64,000 nt of DNA from positions 122,724-186,723 of the forward strand of contig DASXLB010000066.1 of assembly GCA_036496585.1 (NCBI GenBank), given 5' to 3'. A model generated the notes under the pieces. It saw only the letters and a program-made list of their open reading frames with translations, was not told the DNA's origin and did not search any database. The position numbers and the translations under genes are program-made. Shown here in pieces: positions 18,917-29,863 of this stretch. This DNA is from Vicinamibacterales bacterium (GTDB lineage Bacteria; Acidobacteriota; Vicinamibacteria; Vicinamibacterales; 2-12-FULL-66-21). Position 1 is the stretch's first letter. Every line of letters starts with the position of its first letter.

Positions 18917-19905
18917 ACACTCCGAAGACGGCAATCGCCGAGGCGATTCACGCCCGCACCCGTTTCCTGATCACCTCGCACGCCAAACCCGACGGCGATT
19001 CCATCGGCTCGCAGCTGGCGATGGCCTACGCGCTCGAGGTGCTCGGCAAGGACGTCCGGATCGTCAACGCCGATCCGGCGCCCCAGCACTACATGGAATT
19101 CCCGGGCCTGGAGCGGATCGAGGTGTCGCGCACCTTCCAGGAACGTTCCGGGCGCCGCGAGGACGAAGCCTTGATCGTCATGGAGTCGAGCGACTTGAAT
19201 CGCACCGGCGTCGCCGGACTCGAGGGCCGCTTCACGGTCAACATCGATCACCACCAGGGCAACAGGCTCTACGGCGATCTCAACTGGATCGATGAGTCGT
19301 CAGCCGCCTGCGGCGAGATGGTGTTCGCGCTGATCGAGGCGCTCGGCGTACCGTTGACCATCGAGATCGCGACCCACGTCTATCTGGCGGTGCTCACCGA
19401 CACCGGGTCGTTTCACTACGCCAACATCACCCCGACGACCTTCGACATCTGCCGCCGGTGCACCGAGGCCGGGGTCAACCCCGCGGCAATGGCGAGGCGG
19501 ATCTTCGATCAGAACAGCATCGGCAAGCTGAAGCTGATCGGCGCATTGCTCGCCGCGATGGATCTGCTCGACGGTGGACAGCTCGCGGCGATGTACCTCA
19601 ACGACGACATCCTCAACGCGACCGGGACCACCTATAACGACACCGAAGGGCTGATCAACCTGCCGCTGACGTCCCGGGAGACCCGCGCGGTGGTGTTCTT
19701 CAAGGTGGGCGCCGACGGCGACATCCACGTCAGCATGCGGTCGAAGTACGACGTCGACGTCCGCGAGGTCGCCGCCCGCCACGGCGGCGGCGGGCACAAG
19801 AACGCCGCAGGATTCAAGGTGCGAGGCCCATTGAGCGCGATTCGCGCGGGCGTCGTTCAGGAAGTGACGGAGGCCATCGCGCTGGGCGTCCAGCTGAGGC
19901 CGTAG
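18913..19905 (+). CDS. nrnA: bifunctional oligoribonuclease/PAP phosphatase NrnA (DHH family)
   Basis: 330 residues. DHH motifs are seen in order: TSHAKPDGDSIGSQLA, a Glu/Ser segment VMESSDLNRTG, and the name motif VNIDHHQGN. The C-terminal DHHA1 domain has GGGGHKNAAGF. NrnA degrades nano-RNAs and dephosphorylates 3'-phosphoadenosine 5'-phosphate in the cytoplasm using Mn2+. It overlaps rbfA by four bases, so translation is coupled. The position between rbfA and truB is the usual one. Confidence 0.9.
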   Translation: MNTPKTAIAEAIHARTRFLITSHAKPDGDSIGSQLAMAYALEVLGKDVRIVNADPAPQHYMEFPGLERIEVSRTFQERSGRREDEALIVMESSDLNRTGVAGLEGRFTVNIDHHQGNRLYGDLNWIDESSAACGEMVFALIEALGVPLTIEIATHVYLAVLTDTGSFHYANITPTTFDICRRCTEAGVNPAAMARRIFDQNSIGKLKLIGALLAAMDLLDGGQLAAMYLNDDILNATGTTYNDTEGLINLPLTSRETRAVVFFKVGADGDIHVSMRSKYDVDVREVAARHGGGGHKNAAGFKVRGPLSAIRAGVVQEVTEAIALGVQLRP

Positions 19906-19920
19906 GAAACCCGTCGGAGC

Positions 19921-20892
19921 GTGGACGTGCCCCCGAAACCGGAAGCGGCGGAGTCTGGCGCCTTGCTCGTCGACAAGCCGTCGGGCCCGACCTCTCATGA
20001 CGTCGTCGCGGTGGTCCGCCGCACGCTCGGCATGTCACGGGTCGGGCATACGGGCACGCTCGATCCGCTGGCGACAGGCCTGCTCGTCATGCTGATCGGC
20101 CCGGCCACGCGGCTGGCCCGGTTTCTGGCGGCCGACGAGAAGGAGTACGTGGCCGACATCCGCCTGGGCGTGGCCACGCCCACCTACGACGCCGCGTCGC
20201 TGGCTGACGGCGTCCCCGACCCGATCGCCAATCGCCGATTCGCCGAAGACGATGTCATGGCGGTCATGGATCGATTCCGCGGCTCGTACCTCCAAGTGCC
20301 GCCCCCCTACTCGGCAAAGAAGGTCGCGGGGGTCGCGGCGTACGAGAAGGCGCGCCGGAATCAACCCGTCGATCTCAAGCCCGTGCGGGTGACGGTACAG
20401 GCGCTCGACGTCCTCAGTCCACCGGTCATCGCCAATAAGCCATCGTCGATCGGGCATCGCGACCTTCTCCGCCTGCGGGTCGCCGCCAGTGCCGGGTTCT
20501 ACGTGCGTTCGCTGGCGCATGAGGTGGGACAGGCGCTCGGTTGCGGTGCGCACCTGGAGCAACTGCGGCGAACGCGCGTTGGCCGGTTCTCGATCGACAA
20601 CGCCCTGACGCTCGATCGACTGGCGGAGCACGCCTCGGCTGGGCTGATTCCCATGAACGAGCTTCTTGGGGAAATGCCCGCAATTGCTCTAACTGAAACG
20701 GGTGTCCGGCGGGTCGTCCATGGCAACCCGGTCGACCTCGAGTCTTCGGCGGGGGGCAACAGGGCCGCTGTCTCCCGGGGAACCGACGCGGTCCCCTGTT
20801 TTCTGCGGCTGCTCGACGAAGCTGGCGAGCTGCTGGCCGTGGCCGAAGCGCGGCCCGACGGGCTTTTGCATCCCGTCGTCGTCTTGAGGTAA
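19921..20892 (+). CDS. truB: tRNA pseudouridine(55) synthase TruB
   Basis: 323 residues. The catalytic Asp48 lies in [12 protein letters not shown], with [15 protein letters not shown] before it, [10 protein letters not shown] (Tyr/Lys) and [20 protein letters not shown] later. It makes pseudouridine 55 in the tRNA T-loop. Residues 169-181 ([13 protein letters not shown]) extend a loop where other TruB proteins are tighter. The DNA there resembles the CATCGGC repeat seen in rimO. The GTG start at 19921 is followed by [13 protein letters not shown], which is poorly conserved, so the exact start is not certain. Confidence 0.92.
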   Translation: MDVPPKPEAAESGALLVDKPSGPTSHDVVAVVRRTLGMSRVGHTGTLDPLATGLLVMLIGPATRLARFLAADEKEYVADIRLGVATPTYDAASLADGVPDPIANRRFAEDDVMAVMDRFRGSYLQVPPPYSAKKVAGVAAYEKARRNQPVDLKPVRVTVQALDVLSPPVIANKPSSIGHRDLLRLRVAASAGFYVRSLAHEVGQALGCGAHLEQLRRTRVGRFSIDNALTLDRLAEHASAGLIPMNELLGEMPAIALTETGVRRVVHGNPVDLESSAGGNRAAVSRGTDAVPCFLRLLDEAGELLAVAEARPDGLLHPVVVLR

Positions 20893-20895
20893 AAT
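20866..20895 (+). promoter_or_regulatory. rpsO promoter within the end of truB
   Basis: TTGCAT (20866-20871) and TAAAAT (20890-20895) are separated by 18 bp. The predicted start is about 20902, giving a leader of about 80 nt before rpsO. Confidence 0.5.
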
Positions 20896-20923
20896 ACTGA
20901 ACTGTCTAGGAATACGGCAACGG

Positions 20924-20964
20924 CGGCCCGGTGCGGGAGATTTCCTTCCGAGTGTTCTGGGCCG
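20924..20964 (+). promoter_or_regulatory. stem-loop in the rpsO leader (possible S15 autoregulatory site)
   Basis: CGGCCC (20924-20929) pairs with GGGCCG (20959-20964), and an inner CGGGA/TTCCG pairing is possible. The stem ends just before the GGAGG Shine-Dalgarno at 20970. S15 represses its own translation through leader structures in several bacteria, so this is a plausible, unproven site. Confidence 0.4.
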
Positions 20965-20983
20965 TGCGTGGAGGAACACTATT

Positions 20984-21250
20984 GTGTTGAGCAAGGACCG
21001 CAAGACCGAAGTCATTGTCACCTACGCGACCCACCAAGGCGACACCGGCTCCCCTGAAGTACAAGTAGCGCTCCTCAGCGAGCGCATCAGCTATTTAACC
21101 GACCATTTCAAGACCCACGCGAAGGATCATCACTCGCGCCGCGGCCTCCTGAAGCTGGTTGGACAGCGGCGCCGGCTGCTCGATTACCTCAAACGGAAGG
21201 ATACGGACCGCTACGCGGACCTGATCAAGCGGCTCGGCATTCGCAAGTAA
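20984..21250 (+). CDS. rpsO: 30S ribosomal protein S15
   Basis: 88 residues, the normal length. Typical S15 signatures are [33 protein letters not shown] and [14 protein letters not shown]. It binds the central domain of 16S rRNA early in 30S assembly. The GTG start at 20984 follows GGAGGAAC by a good distance; a TTG follows directly and is the alternative. It has its own promoter and leader and is followed by pnp, the classic arrangement. Confidence 0.95.
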   Translation: MLSKDRKTEVIVTYATHQGDTGSPEVQVALLSERISYLTDHFKTHAKDHHSRRGLLKLVGQRRRLLDYLKRKDTDRYADLIKRLGIRK

Positions 21251-21251
21251 C

Positions 21252-21268
21252 GCAGGCCCGCGGCCTGC
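21252..21268 (+). other. stem-loop between rpsO and pnp
   Basis: GCAGGCC pairs perfectly with GGCCTGC around a CGC loop, directly after the rpsO stop. It lacks a T-tract. A processing or transcript-stabilising hairpin between rpsO and pnp is likely, since pnp leaders are RNase III targets in other bacteria. Confidence 0.5.
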
Positions 21269-21322
21269 CCCACGCGCACTCCCGGAAAAGCTGGCGCAGC
21301 TCACAGCAGAAAGACAGATCAC

Positions 21323-23440
<2,118 letters not shown>

Positions 23441-23449
23441 CTTACGGAT

Positions 23450-23477
23450 GGGTCGAAGCCGTTTTCGGCTTCGACCC
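23450..23477 (+). terminator. perfect 12-bp hairpin after pnp
   Basis: GGGTCGAAGCCG and CGGCTTCGACCC form a perfect 12-bp stem with a TTTT loop, ten bases after the pnp stop. The T-tract after it is poor. It is probably a terminator or a 3'-end protecting hairpin. Confidence 0.6.
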
Positions 23478-23502
23478 GTCTAAATGGGTTACAGGGGGTA
23501 CC

Positions 23503-23880
23503 ATGCGCACACGCCAGTGGATGGCGTTGGGGACGTTCACCGCGTCGGTCCTGCTTCTCGTCTCGATCGCCGCGAAGGGGGTCGATGCCCAGGATCAAGG
23601 ACAGGTGCGCGAGTTCACCATCGTCGGAGATCAGTACGCGTTCAGCCCGGCCGTGCTCCAAGTGAACCGCAACGACGTCGTGAAGATCACCTTCTCGGCG
23701 CGCGACATCCCGCACAGCCTCACGATCGACGGTCCGTATCGCATCTCAAAGCGCGCCGGCGCCGGTCAGACCGTCACATTCGAATTCCGCGCCGACCAGC
23801 CCGGGCAATTCCCTTTCTATTGCAACCTCACACAGGACCCCAAGTGCAAAGAAATGAAGGGAAACCTGACCGTCCGCTAG
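23503..23880 (+). CDS. exported cupredoxin-like protein
   Basis: 125 residues with a signal peptide (about 1-29, ending GVDA) and one cupredoxin domain: QYAFSPAVLQVNRNDVVKI, then DIPHSLTI (His71), FPFYCNLT (Cys107), Cys115 and Met118 in KEMKG. Ordinary type-1 sites use His-Cys-His-Met. Here the second His after the Cys is missing and a second Cys is present, so the site is altered. It could bind copper differently or have lost redox function. The substrate is unknown. AGGGGG precedes the ATG. Confidence 0.82.
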   Translation: MRTRQWMALGTFTASVLLLVSIAAKGVDAQDQGQVREFTIVGDQYAFSPAVLQVNRNDVVKITFSARDIPHSLTIDGPYRISKRAGAGQTVTFEFRADQPGQFPFYCNLTQDPKCKEMKGNLTVR

Positions 23881-23892
23881 AGCCATAAGCGA

Positions 23893-23923
23893 AATCGATA
23901 GCTTGAATCGATTCTTTTTATTT
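23893..23923 (+). terminator. AT-rich hairpin with T-tract after the cupredoxin gene
   Basis: AATCGAT (23893-23899) and ATCGATT (23907-23913) are exact inverted repeats around seven bases, followed by CTTTTTATTT. It looks like a weak intrinsic terminator. Its position before the LysR gene also allows an operator role. Confidence 0.45.
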
Positions 23924-23957
23924 CCCTAATACCTGTAATCGCCCCACAATCGGGGCC

Positions 23958-24872
23958 ATGGACCTCCGACAGCTGGAAATCGTCCGGGCCATTGCCGAAA
24001 CCGGATCGTTCACGGCCGCGGGCGCACGACTGCACGTGTCGCAGTCGGCGATCAGCAGGCAGATCCTCCTTCTCGAAGAAGAGTTCCACGAGCGGCTGTT
24101 CGTGCGCCTTGGACGCCGCGTGCAGATCACCGCGGCCGGCGAAGCGCTGCTCCAGCTCTCCCACCGCGTCTTCAACGACATCCGCGACACCTCGGCGAGC
24201 ATCACCGATCGCCAGAAGGTCCTGAGCGGCACCCTCAACATCGTCGGCGGCATGACGGTGTGCCTGTACGTGTTCCCACCGCTGCTGCGCGAATTCCGCA
24301 AGCATCATCCGCAGGTCGAGATCAAGGTGGCGACGGGTGGCACGCAGCGGCTGATGCGCCGGGTGCGTAACGGCCAGGCTGATCTGGCGCTGCTGACACT
24401 GCCGGTCGACGACCCGGCGTTGACGAGCGTGCCGGTCATCCGCGAAGAGCTGATGCTGGTGATGCCGGCGAATCACCCGCTCGCGAACAAGGATTCGGTC
24501 GGCGTCGAGGCGCTGGTCGGGCAGCCGTTCATAATCTTCGAGCAGGGCTCGAACACCCGTCGGACGCTCGACGAGTTCTTTGTCCGCGAGCAGATCAAGC
24601 CGAAGATCGTCACCGAGACCGAGAACGTCGAGATCATCAAGTCGATGGTCGCGGCCGGGCTGGGCGTGGCGATCGTCCCGCTGCAATCGGTCGAACGCGA
24701 GACGCGCGGCGGCTCGCTCAAGGTCGCGCGCATCCGCGCCCAGCACCTGGTCCGCGAAACGGGCTGGGTCTACCGTTCGAACGAACGCGTCCCGCGGGTG
24801 GTGCAGGAGATGATGGCGACGCTGACGCGGATCGCGCCGCAGCTGCAGATCACGATCGACAAGGCGTCATGA
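23958..24872 (+). CDS. LysR-family transcriptional regulator beside the urease genes
   Basis: 304 residues. The N-terminal winged helix-turn-helix is LDLRQLEIV-like, with [19 protein letters not shown] as recognition region, and a two-lobed effector domain follows ([31 protein letters not shown]). It lies only 31 bp before ureA on the same strand and so is probably co-transcribed with, and may control, the urease operon; the effector is not known. A GCCCC/GGGGC hairpin (23941-23956) ends two bases before the ATG with no Shine-Dalgarno, which could be an autoregulatory operator. Confidence 0.87.
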   Translation: MDLRQLEIVRAIAETGSFTAAGARLHVSQSAISRQILLLEEEFHERLFVRLGRRVQITAAGEALLQLSHRVFNDIRDTSASITDRQKVLSGTLNIVGGMTVCLYVFPPLLREFRKHHPQVEIKVATGGTQRLMRRVRNGQADLALLTLPVDDPALTSVPVIREELMLVMPANHPLANKDSVGVEALVGQPFIIFEQGSNTRRTLDEFFVREQIKPKIVTETENVEIIKSMVAAGLGVAIVPLQSVERETRGGSLKVARIRAQHLVRETGWVYRSNERVPRVVQEMMATLTRIAPQLQITIDKAS

Positions 24873-24903
24873 CCGTCGGCGCGCGAGCGGCCGCGGCCCC
24901 GCG

Positions 24904-25206
24904 ATGAGACTGACCGAGCGGGAGATCGACAAGCTCCTCGTCTTCACCGCCGCCGACGTAGCGCGGCGCCGCCGGGCGCGCGGCTTGAAGCTGAATCATC
25001 CAGAGGCGATCGCGCTCATCACGGCGGAAGTGCTCGAAGGCATCCGCGACGGCCGCAGCGTCGCGGACCTGATGTCCTACGGCGCGCAGATCCTGACGCG
25101 CGACGACGTCATGGAGGGCGTGCCCGAGATGGTCCGGGACATCCAGGTCGAAGGGACATTTCCCGACGGCACCAAGCTGGTGACCGTTCACGATCCCATT
25201 CGCTAG
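24904..25206 (+). CDS. ureA: urease subunit gamma
   Basis: 100 residues, the usual length for a separate gamma subunit. Conserved segments are [42 protein letters not shown] and [28 protein letters not shown] (in two parts). It forms the urease trimer-of-trimers with UreB and UreC. It opens the structural block ureABC; ureB begins 11 bp after its stop. Confidence 0.95.
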   Translation: MRLTEREIDKLLVFTAADVARRRRARGLKLNHPEAIALITAEVLEGIRDGRSVADLMSYGAQILTRDDVMEGVPEMVRDIQVEGTFPDGTKLVTVHDPIR

Positions 25207-25217
25207 GCGGCGATCCG

Positions 25218-25526
25218 GTGGTTCCAGGCGAGTATCTGATCGGTGACGGCGAGATCGAGCTCAACGCGGGCCGGCCGCCGCTGCGCGTCCGGGTCGAGAA
25301 CACCGGCGACCGGCCGATCCAGGTCGGTTCGCACACGCACTTCCACGAGGTGAACGCGGCACTGCGCTTCGATCGCGACGCCGCCTACGGACGGCGGCTC
25401 GACATCGCGGCCGGCACCTCGCTTCGCTTCGAGCCCGGCGAAGCCCGCGACGTCGTGCTGATTCCACTCGCCGGCCGGCGGGTCGCGCGCGGCATGCGCG
25501 GGATCGTGAACGGGCCATTGCGATGA
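25218..25526 (+). CDS. ureB: urease subunit beta
   Basis: 102 residues from a GTG. The family start [18 protein letters not shown] is present, as are [29 protein letters not shown] and the C-terminal [10 protein letters not shown]. It is the small structural subunit that packs on the active-site flap of UreC. The stop overlaps the ureC ATG by four bases. Confidence 0.95.
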   Translation: MVPGEYLIGDGEIELNAGRPPLRVRVENTGDRPIQVGSHTHFHEVNAALRFDRDAAYGRRLDIAAGTSLRFEPGEARDVVLIPLAGRRVARGMRGIVNGPLR

Positions 25527-27232
25527 AGATCCGCCGCGACGCCTACGCCAGCCTCTATGGACCGACCGCCGGCGACCGCCTCCGGCTGGCCGACACGAAC
25601 CTGATCATGCGCGTCGAGCGCGATGCCGCCAGCGTGGCCTACGGCGAAGAGGTCACGTTCGGCGGCGGCAAGGTGATCAGGGACGGACAGGGGCAGTCGC
25701 AGACCACACGCGCCGACGGCGCCCCCGATCTGGTCATTACGAACGCCGTCGTGCTCGATCACTGGGGCATCGTCAAGGCCGACGTCGGCGTCCGCGACGG
25801 GCGCATCTGCGCGATCGGCAAGGCCGGCAATCCCGACGTCCAGGACGGCATCACGCCGGGGCTGGCGATCGGACCGGGAACCGAGATCATCTCCGGCGAG
25901 CACCGTATCCTCACCGCCGGCGGCATCGACGCGCACGTTCATTTCATCAGTCCACAGCAGACGTGGGAGGCGCTCTACAGCGGCATCACCACGATGATCG
26001 GCGGCGGCACCGGTCCGGCGGAGGGTACGCGCGCCACCACCTGCTCGCCAGGCGAGTGGAACATCCACCGGATGATCGAGGCGACCGAATCGCTGCCGAT
26101 GAACGTCGGCTTCCTCGGCAAGGGGAACGCGTCGGATCCGGCGGCGCTCGCCGAGCAGGTGCGTGCCGGCGCGATGGGCCTGAAGCTGCACGAGGACTGG
26201 GGAACGACGCCGGCGACAATCGACGCGGCGCTGTCGGTCGCCGACGAGTTCGACGTCCAGGTCGCGATCCACACCGACACGCTGAACGAGTCGGGCTTCG
26301 TCGAGGACACGATCGCGGCATTCAAGGGGCGGACCATCCACACCTATCACAGCGAGGGGGCCGGGGGCGGCCACGCGCCAGACATCCTGCGCGTCTGCGC
26401 CGAAGCCAACGTCCTGCCGTCGAGCACCAACCCGACGATGCCGTACACCGTCAACACGCTGGACGAGCACCTCGACATGCTGATCGTCTGCCACCACCTG
26501 AACTCACAGGTGCCGGAAGACGTGGCGTTCGCGGAGTCGCGGATCAGGCCGGAAACGATGGCGGCGGAAGACATCCTGCACGACATCGGCGCGATCAGCA
26601 TGATGTCGTCCGACTCGCAGGCGATGGGGCGCGTCGGCGAGGTCATCACCCGCACGTGGCAGACGGCGCACGCGATGAAGGCGGCCCGGGGCAGCCTGCC
26701 TGAGGATTCCGCCGACGACGACAACCTGCGCATCCGTCGCTACCTCGCCAAGTACACGATCAATCCGGCGCGCACGCACGGCATCGCGGACTACGTCGGC
26801 TCGATTGAAGTCGGCAAGTTCGCCGATCTGGTGCTCTGGAGCCCGGCGTTTTTCGGGGTCAAGCCGGACCTCGTGCTCAAAGGCGGGTTCATCGTCGCGG
26901 CGGCGATGGGCGATCCGAATGCGTCGATTCCAACGCCGGAGCCGGTGCGCTACCGCCCGATGTTCGGCGCCTTCGGCCGCGCGCCGGCGTCCACGTCGTG
27001 GACGTTCGTGTCGCAGGCATCGCTCGCCGGCCACCGCCTGCCGGCATCGTCCCGGGTCTGCCTTCCGGTCCGGCACACCCGCGGGATTGGCAAGCACGAC
27101 ATGGTGTTGAACGATGCGATGCCGCGGATCGACATCGACCCGGAGCGTTATACCGTCACGATCGACGGGACGCCGGTAACGCCGGCGGCGGCCGCCAGCC
27201 TGCCGCTGGCGCAGCGCTACTTCCTCTTCTGA
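25523..27232 (+). CDS. ureC: urease subunit alpha (catalytic)
   Basis: 569 residues, the standard length. It hydrolyses urea to ammonia and carbamate at a dinickel centre in the cytoplasm. All catalytic elements are visible: GIDAHVHFI (nickel His pair), the carbamylated Lys221 in [38 protein letters not shown], and the flap Cys323-His324 in [13 protein letters not shown]. Nothing is missing, so an active enzyme is expected once nickel is loaded. TGATG couples it to ureE. Confidence 0.97.
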   Translation: MKIRRDAYASLYGPTAGDRLRLADTNLIMRVERDAASVAYGEEVTFGGGKVIRDGQGQSQTTRADGAPDLVITNAVVLDHWGIVKADVGVRDGRICAIGKAGNPDVQDGITPGLAIGPGTEIISGEHRILTAGGIDAHVHFISPQQTWEALYSGITTMIGGGTGPAEGTRATTCSPGEWNIHRMIEATESLPMNVGFLGKGNASDPAALAEQVRAGAMGLKLHEDWGTTPATIDAALSVADEFDVQVAIHTDTLNESGFVEDTIAAFKGRTIHTYHSEGAGGGHAPDILRVCAEANVLPSSTNPTMPYTVNTLDEHLDMLIVCHHLNSQVPEDVAFAESRIRPETMAAEDILHDIGAISMMSSDSQAMGRVGEVITRTWQTAHAMKAARGSLPEDSADDDNLRIRRYLAKYTINPARTHGIADYVGSIEVGKFADLVLWSPAFFGVKPDLVLKGGFIVAAAMGDPNASIPTPEPVRYRPMFGAFGRAPASTSWTFVSQASLAGHRLPASSRVCLPVRHTRGIGKHDMVLNDAMPRIDIDPERYTVTIDGTPVTPAAAASLPLAQRYFLF

Positions 27233-27669
27233 TGGCCAACGCCGTACTGATTCAGGAGCTGCCGCCGGGAGCGCCCGACGGTGAGGTCGTCGAAATCGCC
27301 ATGACGGCCCACGATCGGCGCCGTGTCCGGCGGATCGTCGAAGCGCCGGATGGCACCAGGCTCGCGCTCGAGCTGGCGACCGGGACGGTGCTCGTGCCCG
27401 GACAGGTGCTTCACCGCGCCAACGGCCGCGTCTACGTGGTCGGGGCGGCGGCCGAAGACGTCCTGGTCGCGCGTCCGCGTACGCTCGAGGAGGCGGCGCG
27501 GGTCGGGCATCTCATCGGCAACCTGCATCGCGATCTCGAGGCGTCCGGCGACGTCGTCGTGGCGCTGGCGGACGCGGCGCTGGCCGACCGCCTGCGTCGA
27601 GCCGGCGTCCCCTTTGCGATCGAGCGTCGCACCTTCCAGGGCCGCGCCCCAGGTGAGCATGCGCATTGA
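27232..27669 (+). CDS. ureE: urease accessory protein UreE (nickel metallochaperone)
   Basis: 145 residues. It has an N-terminal peptide-binding-like domain (MTAHDRRRVRRIVEAPDGT) and a metal-binding C-domain with VGHLIGNLHRDLE, holding the conserved nickel His. The tail GEHAH has only two histidines, unlike the long His-tails of enterobacterial UreE, so nickel storage capacity should be low. The ATG at 27232 shares its A with the ureC stop. The C-terminus overlaps the ureF start by 11 bases. Confidence 0.9.
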   Translation: MANAVLIQELPPGAPDGEVVEIAMTAHDRRRVRRIVEAPDGTRLALELATGTVLVPGQVLHRANGRVYVVGAAAEDVLVARPRTLEEAARVGHLIGNLHRDLEASGDVVVALADAALADRLRRAGVPFAIERRTFQGRAPGEHAH

Positions 27670-28315
27670 CGACCTCGCGCTGCTGCGTCTGCTGCAGCTG
27701 TTCGACTCGCAGCTGCCAGTCGGCGCCTTCGCGCACTCGGGAGGCATCGAAACCTACGCGTCGCTGGGCGGAGGTCTGGCCGAAGTGCGCGAGGTGCTGC
27801 AGGCGCAGATCGCGCTGGGCTGGGGCCGGAGCGAACTCGCAGCGGCCCACCTCGCCTGGCGTGCGGAGGAAGATGGCCGTCCGCTGTTCGAATTGGCGCG
27901 CCAGCTGGACGTGATGAAAGTCGTGCCGGCGGTGCGCAGGGCCAGCATCGGCCTGGGGCAACGGACGCTGGAATTGCTGCGGCGCCTCTACCCCGCCGCT
28001 GTCGTCGACGTCGACCCGCCGCATCATGCGGTCGTCATCGGGGCGGCCGGATGCCGGCTCGGCATCGGCGTGGAGCCGCTGCTGCTGGCCTACGCGCAGA
28101 ATCTCGCGATGGGAACGCTGTCGGCCGCGCTGCGGTGCATGCCCGTCGGCCCGGCGCAGGCGCAACGGCTGCTCGCCGAGATGCACGGGGACGTGGCGTC
28201 CGCCGTGTCGGCCGCGCTCGAGCAGCCGGAGGCGGCGCTCTTCACGTGCACGCCGGCGCTCGACCTCCGCAGTCACGAGCAGGCGTTTCTGCGCACGCGG
28301 CTGTTTCAATCGTGA
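27659..28315 (+). CDS. ureF: urease accessory protein UreF
   Basis: 218 residues, all-helical. Family signatures are LLQLFDSQLPVGAFAHSGGIETY near the N-terminus (in two halves), and ALRCMPVGPAQAQRLL later. UreF bridges UreD and UreG in the nickel-loading complex and gates GTP hydrolysis. ATG at 27659 is chosen; GTG at 27653 would add two residues. A 72-bp gap of GC-rich sequence with no other feature separates it from ureG. Confidence 0.9.
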   Translation: MRIDDLALLRLLQLFDSQLPVGAFAHSGGIETYASLGGGLAEVREVLQAQIALGWGRSELAAAHLAWRAEEDGRPLFELARQLDVMKVVPAVRRASIGLGQRTLELLRRLYPAAVVDVDPPHHAVVIGAAGCRLGIGVEPLLLAYAQNLAMGTLSAALRCMPVGPAQAQRLLAEMHGDVASAVSAALEQPEAALFTCTPALDLRSHEQAFLRTRLFQS

Positions 28316-28387
28316 CCGGTGCTGCTCGGCCTGTTCGCGGCGGCGGCTTCGACGCCGGCGCCGCTGCGGCGTATCAAGAGTCCTGAC

Positions 28388-28990
28388 ATGCGACGTGCGA
28401 TCATCGGAGTCGGCGGTCCGGTCGGATCCGGCAAGACCGCGCTACTCGACTGCCTCTGCAAGCGGATGCGCGAGCGCTACAGCCTGGCGGTCATCACCAA
28501 CGACATCTACACCTACGAGGACGCCGAGTTCCTGATGCGTTCGGGAGCGCTGCCACTCGAGCGCATCCGCGGCGTGCAGACCGGCGGCTGTCCGCACACG
28601 GCGATCCGTGAAGACACTTCGATCAACCAGGAGGCCGTAGACGCGACGCTCGCCGCATTTCCCGACGTCGAGGTCCTCTTTCTCGAGTCCGGCGGCGACA
28701 ACCTGGCGGCCTCGTTCAGCCCCGAGCTGGTCGACGTCAGCATCTACGTGGTCGACGTCGCCGGCGGGGACAAAGTACCGCGCAAGGGCGGCCCCGGAGT
28801 CACGCGCAGCGATCTGCTGGTGATCAACAAGACCGACCTCGCGCCGCAGGTGGGCGCCGACCTCTCGGTCATGGCCCGCGACGCCACCGCAATCCGGCAA
28901 GGCAAGCCGATCGTGTTCACCAACCTGAAATCGGGCGACGGCCTGGACGGGGTGATCGCCTGGATCGAGCGCGACGTCCTCTTCCGTTGA
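28388..28990 (+). CDS. ureG: urease accessory GTPase UreG
   Basis: 200 residues. SIMIBI-class GTPase motifs are the P-loop [27 protein letters not shown], the nickel-binding CPH in [22 protein letters not shown] and the base-specificity NKTD. It couples GTP hydrolysis to nickel delivery to apo-urease. The 23 upstream residues in the same frame are low-complexity and not UreG-like, so the ATG at 28388 is the start. TGATG couples it to ureD. Confidence 0.95.
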   Translation: MRRAIIGVGGPVGSGKTALLDCLCKRMRERYSLAVITNDIYTYEDAEFLMRSGALPLERIRGVQTGGCPHTAIREDTSINQEAVDATLAAFPDVEVLFLESGGDNLAASFSPELVDVSIYVVDVAGGDKVPRKGGPGVTRSDLLVINKTDLAPQVGADLSVMARDATAIRQGKPIVFTNLKSGDGLDGVIAWIERDVLFR

Positions 28991-29823
28991 TGGGCGCCGC
29001 GGTGAGCCTGGCGCAGCCGCTGCGGCAGGGCACGGCGGAGTTGCGGTTCGCGCGGCGGGCGGGAGGCACCGTGCTCGTCAGCTCGCGAGTGACCGCGCCA
29101 ATGGCGATCGTGCGGCCGTTCCCGCTCGAGGACGGGCGGCAGCTGGTGCAGCTGGTCACACTCGGTCCCGGATTCTGCGGCGGCGATCGGATCACGCTTC
29201 ACGTCATCGCCGAGGACGACGCCGACGTCGTCGTGACGACGAGCGCGGCGACGCGCGTGCTGTCGATGCGGCCGGGCCAGCGCGCCGAGCAGCAGGTCCG
29301 CATCACGGCGGCCCGCGGTGCCACGATCCAGTACTACCCGCTGCCGACGATTCCTTTTCCGGCCAGCGAATTCGTCCAGTCGATCGCGATCGACGCCGAC
29401 GGCGCCGCCCGCGTCGGCGTGCTCGAGACCTTCGCGATGGGGCGTGTCGCGCGCGACGAGTACCTGCAATTCCGGGCGATCAGCAACCGGACGTCGATGA
29501 CCGTCGACGGCTCGGCCGCCTACCTGGACGCCACCGAGCTGCGTCCAGGCGAGGCGCCGCTGACGGGCGTGGGCGTACTCGCCGGCCGGCGCTACGTCGC
29601 GTCGGGATTCTGGCACGGCGTAACTCTGGCCGATACGCCTCGGGAAGGCGCCTGCACGGAGGACCTGCTGATCGCTCTCGCGCAGTCGCGCCCGGGGCTG
29701 TGCTTCGTCCGCGCGCTCGCGAACGATGCAGTGGCACTCAAGACCGCGCTGCACGACGCGACCGCTCGCGTTGCCGCCGCCTGGGGGCACCGGCCGCTGC
29801 TGCTCGACCGTTTCCACTGTTAG
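28990..29823 (+). CDS. ureD: urease accessory protein UreD (UreH)
   Basis: 277 residues, beta-rich. Conserved stretches are LVTLGPGFCGGDRI, VVVTTSAATRVLSMRPG, IQYYPLPTIPF and the C-terminal LRALANDAVALKTAL. UreD scaffolds the UreFG complex on apo-urease. Its position at the 3' end of the cluster differs from the ureD-first order of many proteobacteria. No nickel or urea transporter gene follows; the next gene is convergent. Confidence 0.92.
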   Translation: MGAAVSLAQPLRQGTAELRFARRAGGTVLVSSRVTAPMAIVRPFPLEDGRQLVQLVTLGPGFCGGDRITLHVIAEDDADVVVTTSAATRVLSMRPGQRAEQQVRITAARGATIQYYPLPTIPFPASEFVQSIAIDADGAARVGVLETFAMGRVARDEYLQFRAISNRTSMTVDGSAAYLDATELRPGEAPLTGVGVLAGRRYVASGFWHGVTLADTPREGACTEDLLIALAQSRPGLCFVRALANDAVALKTALHDATARVAAAWGHRPLLLDRFHC

Positions 29824-29863
29824 CGCGGACCTGCGACGCGGTGCCACGGGGCGCATTCGTGGC

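Noticed and set aside
28316-28387. A small gene between ureF and ureG
   Set aside because: The frame is just an upstream extension of ureG with low-complexity Ala-rich residues and no start signal.
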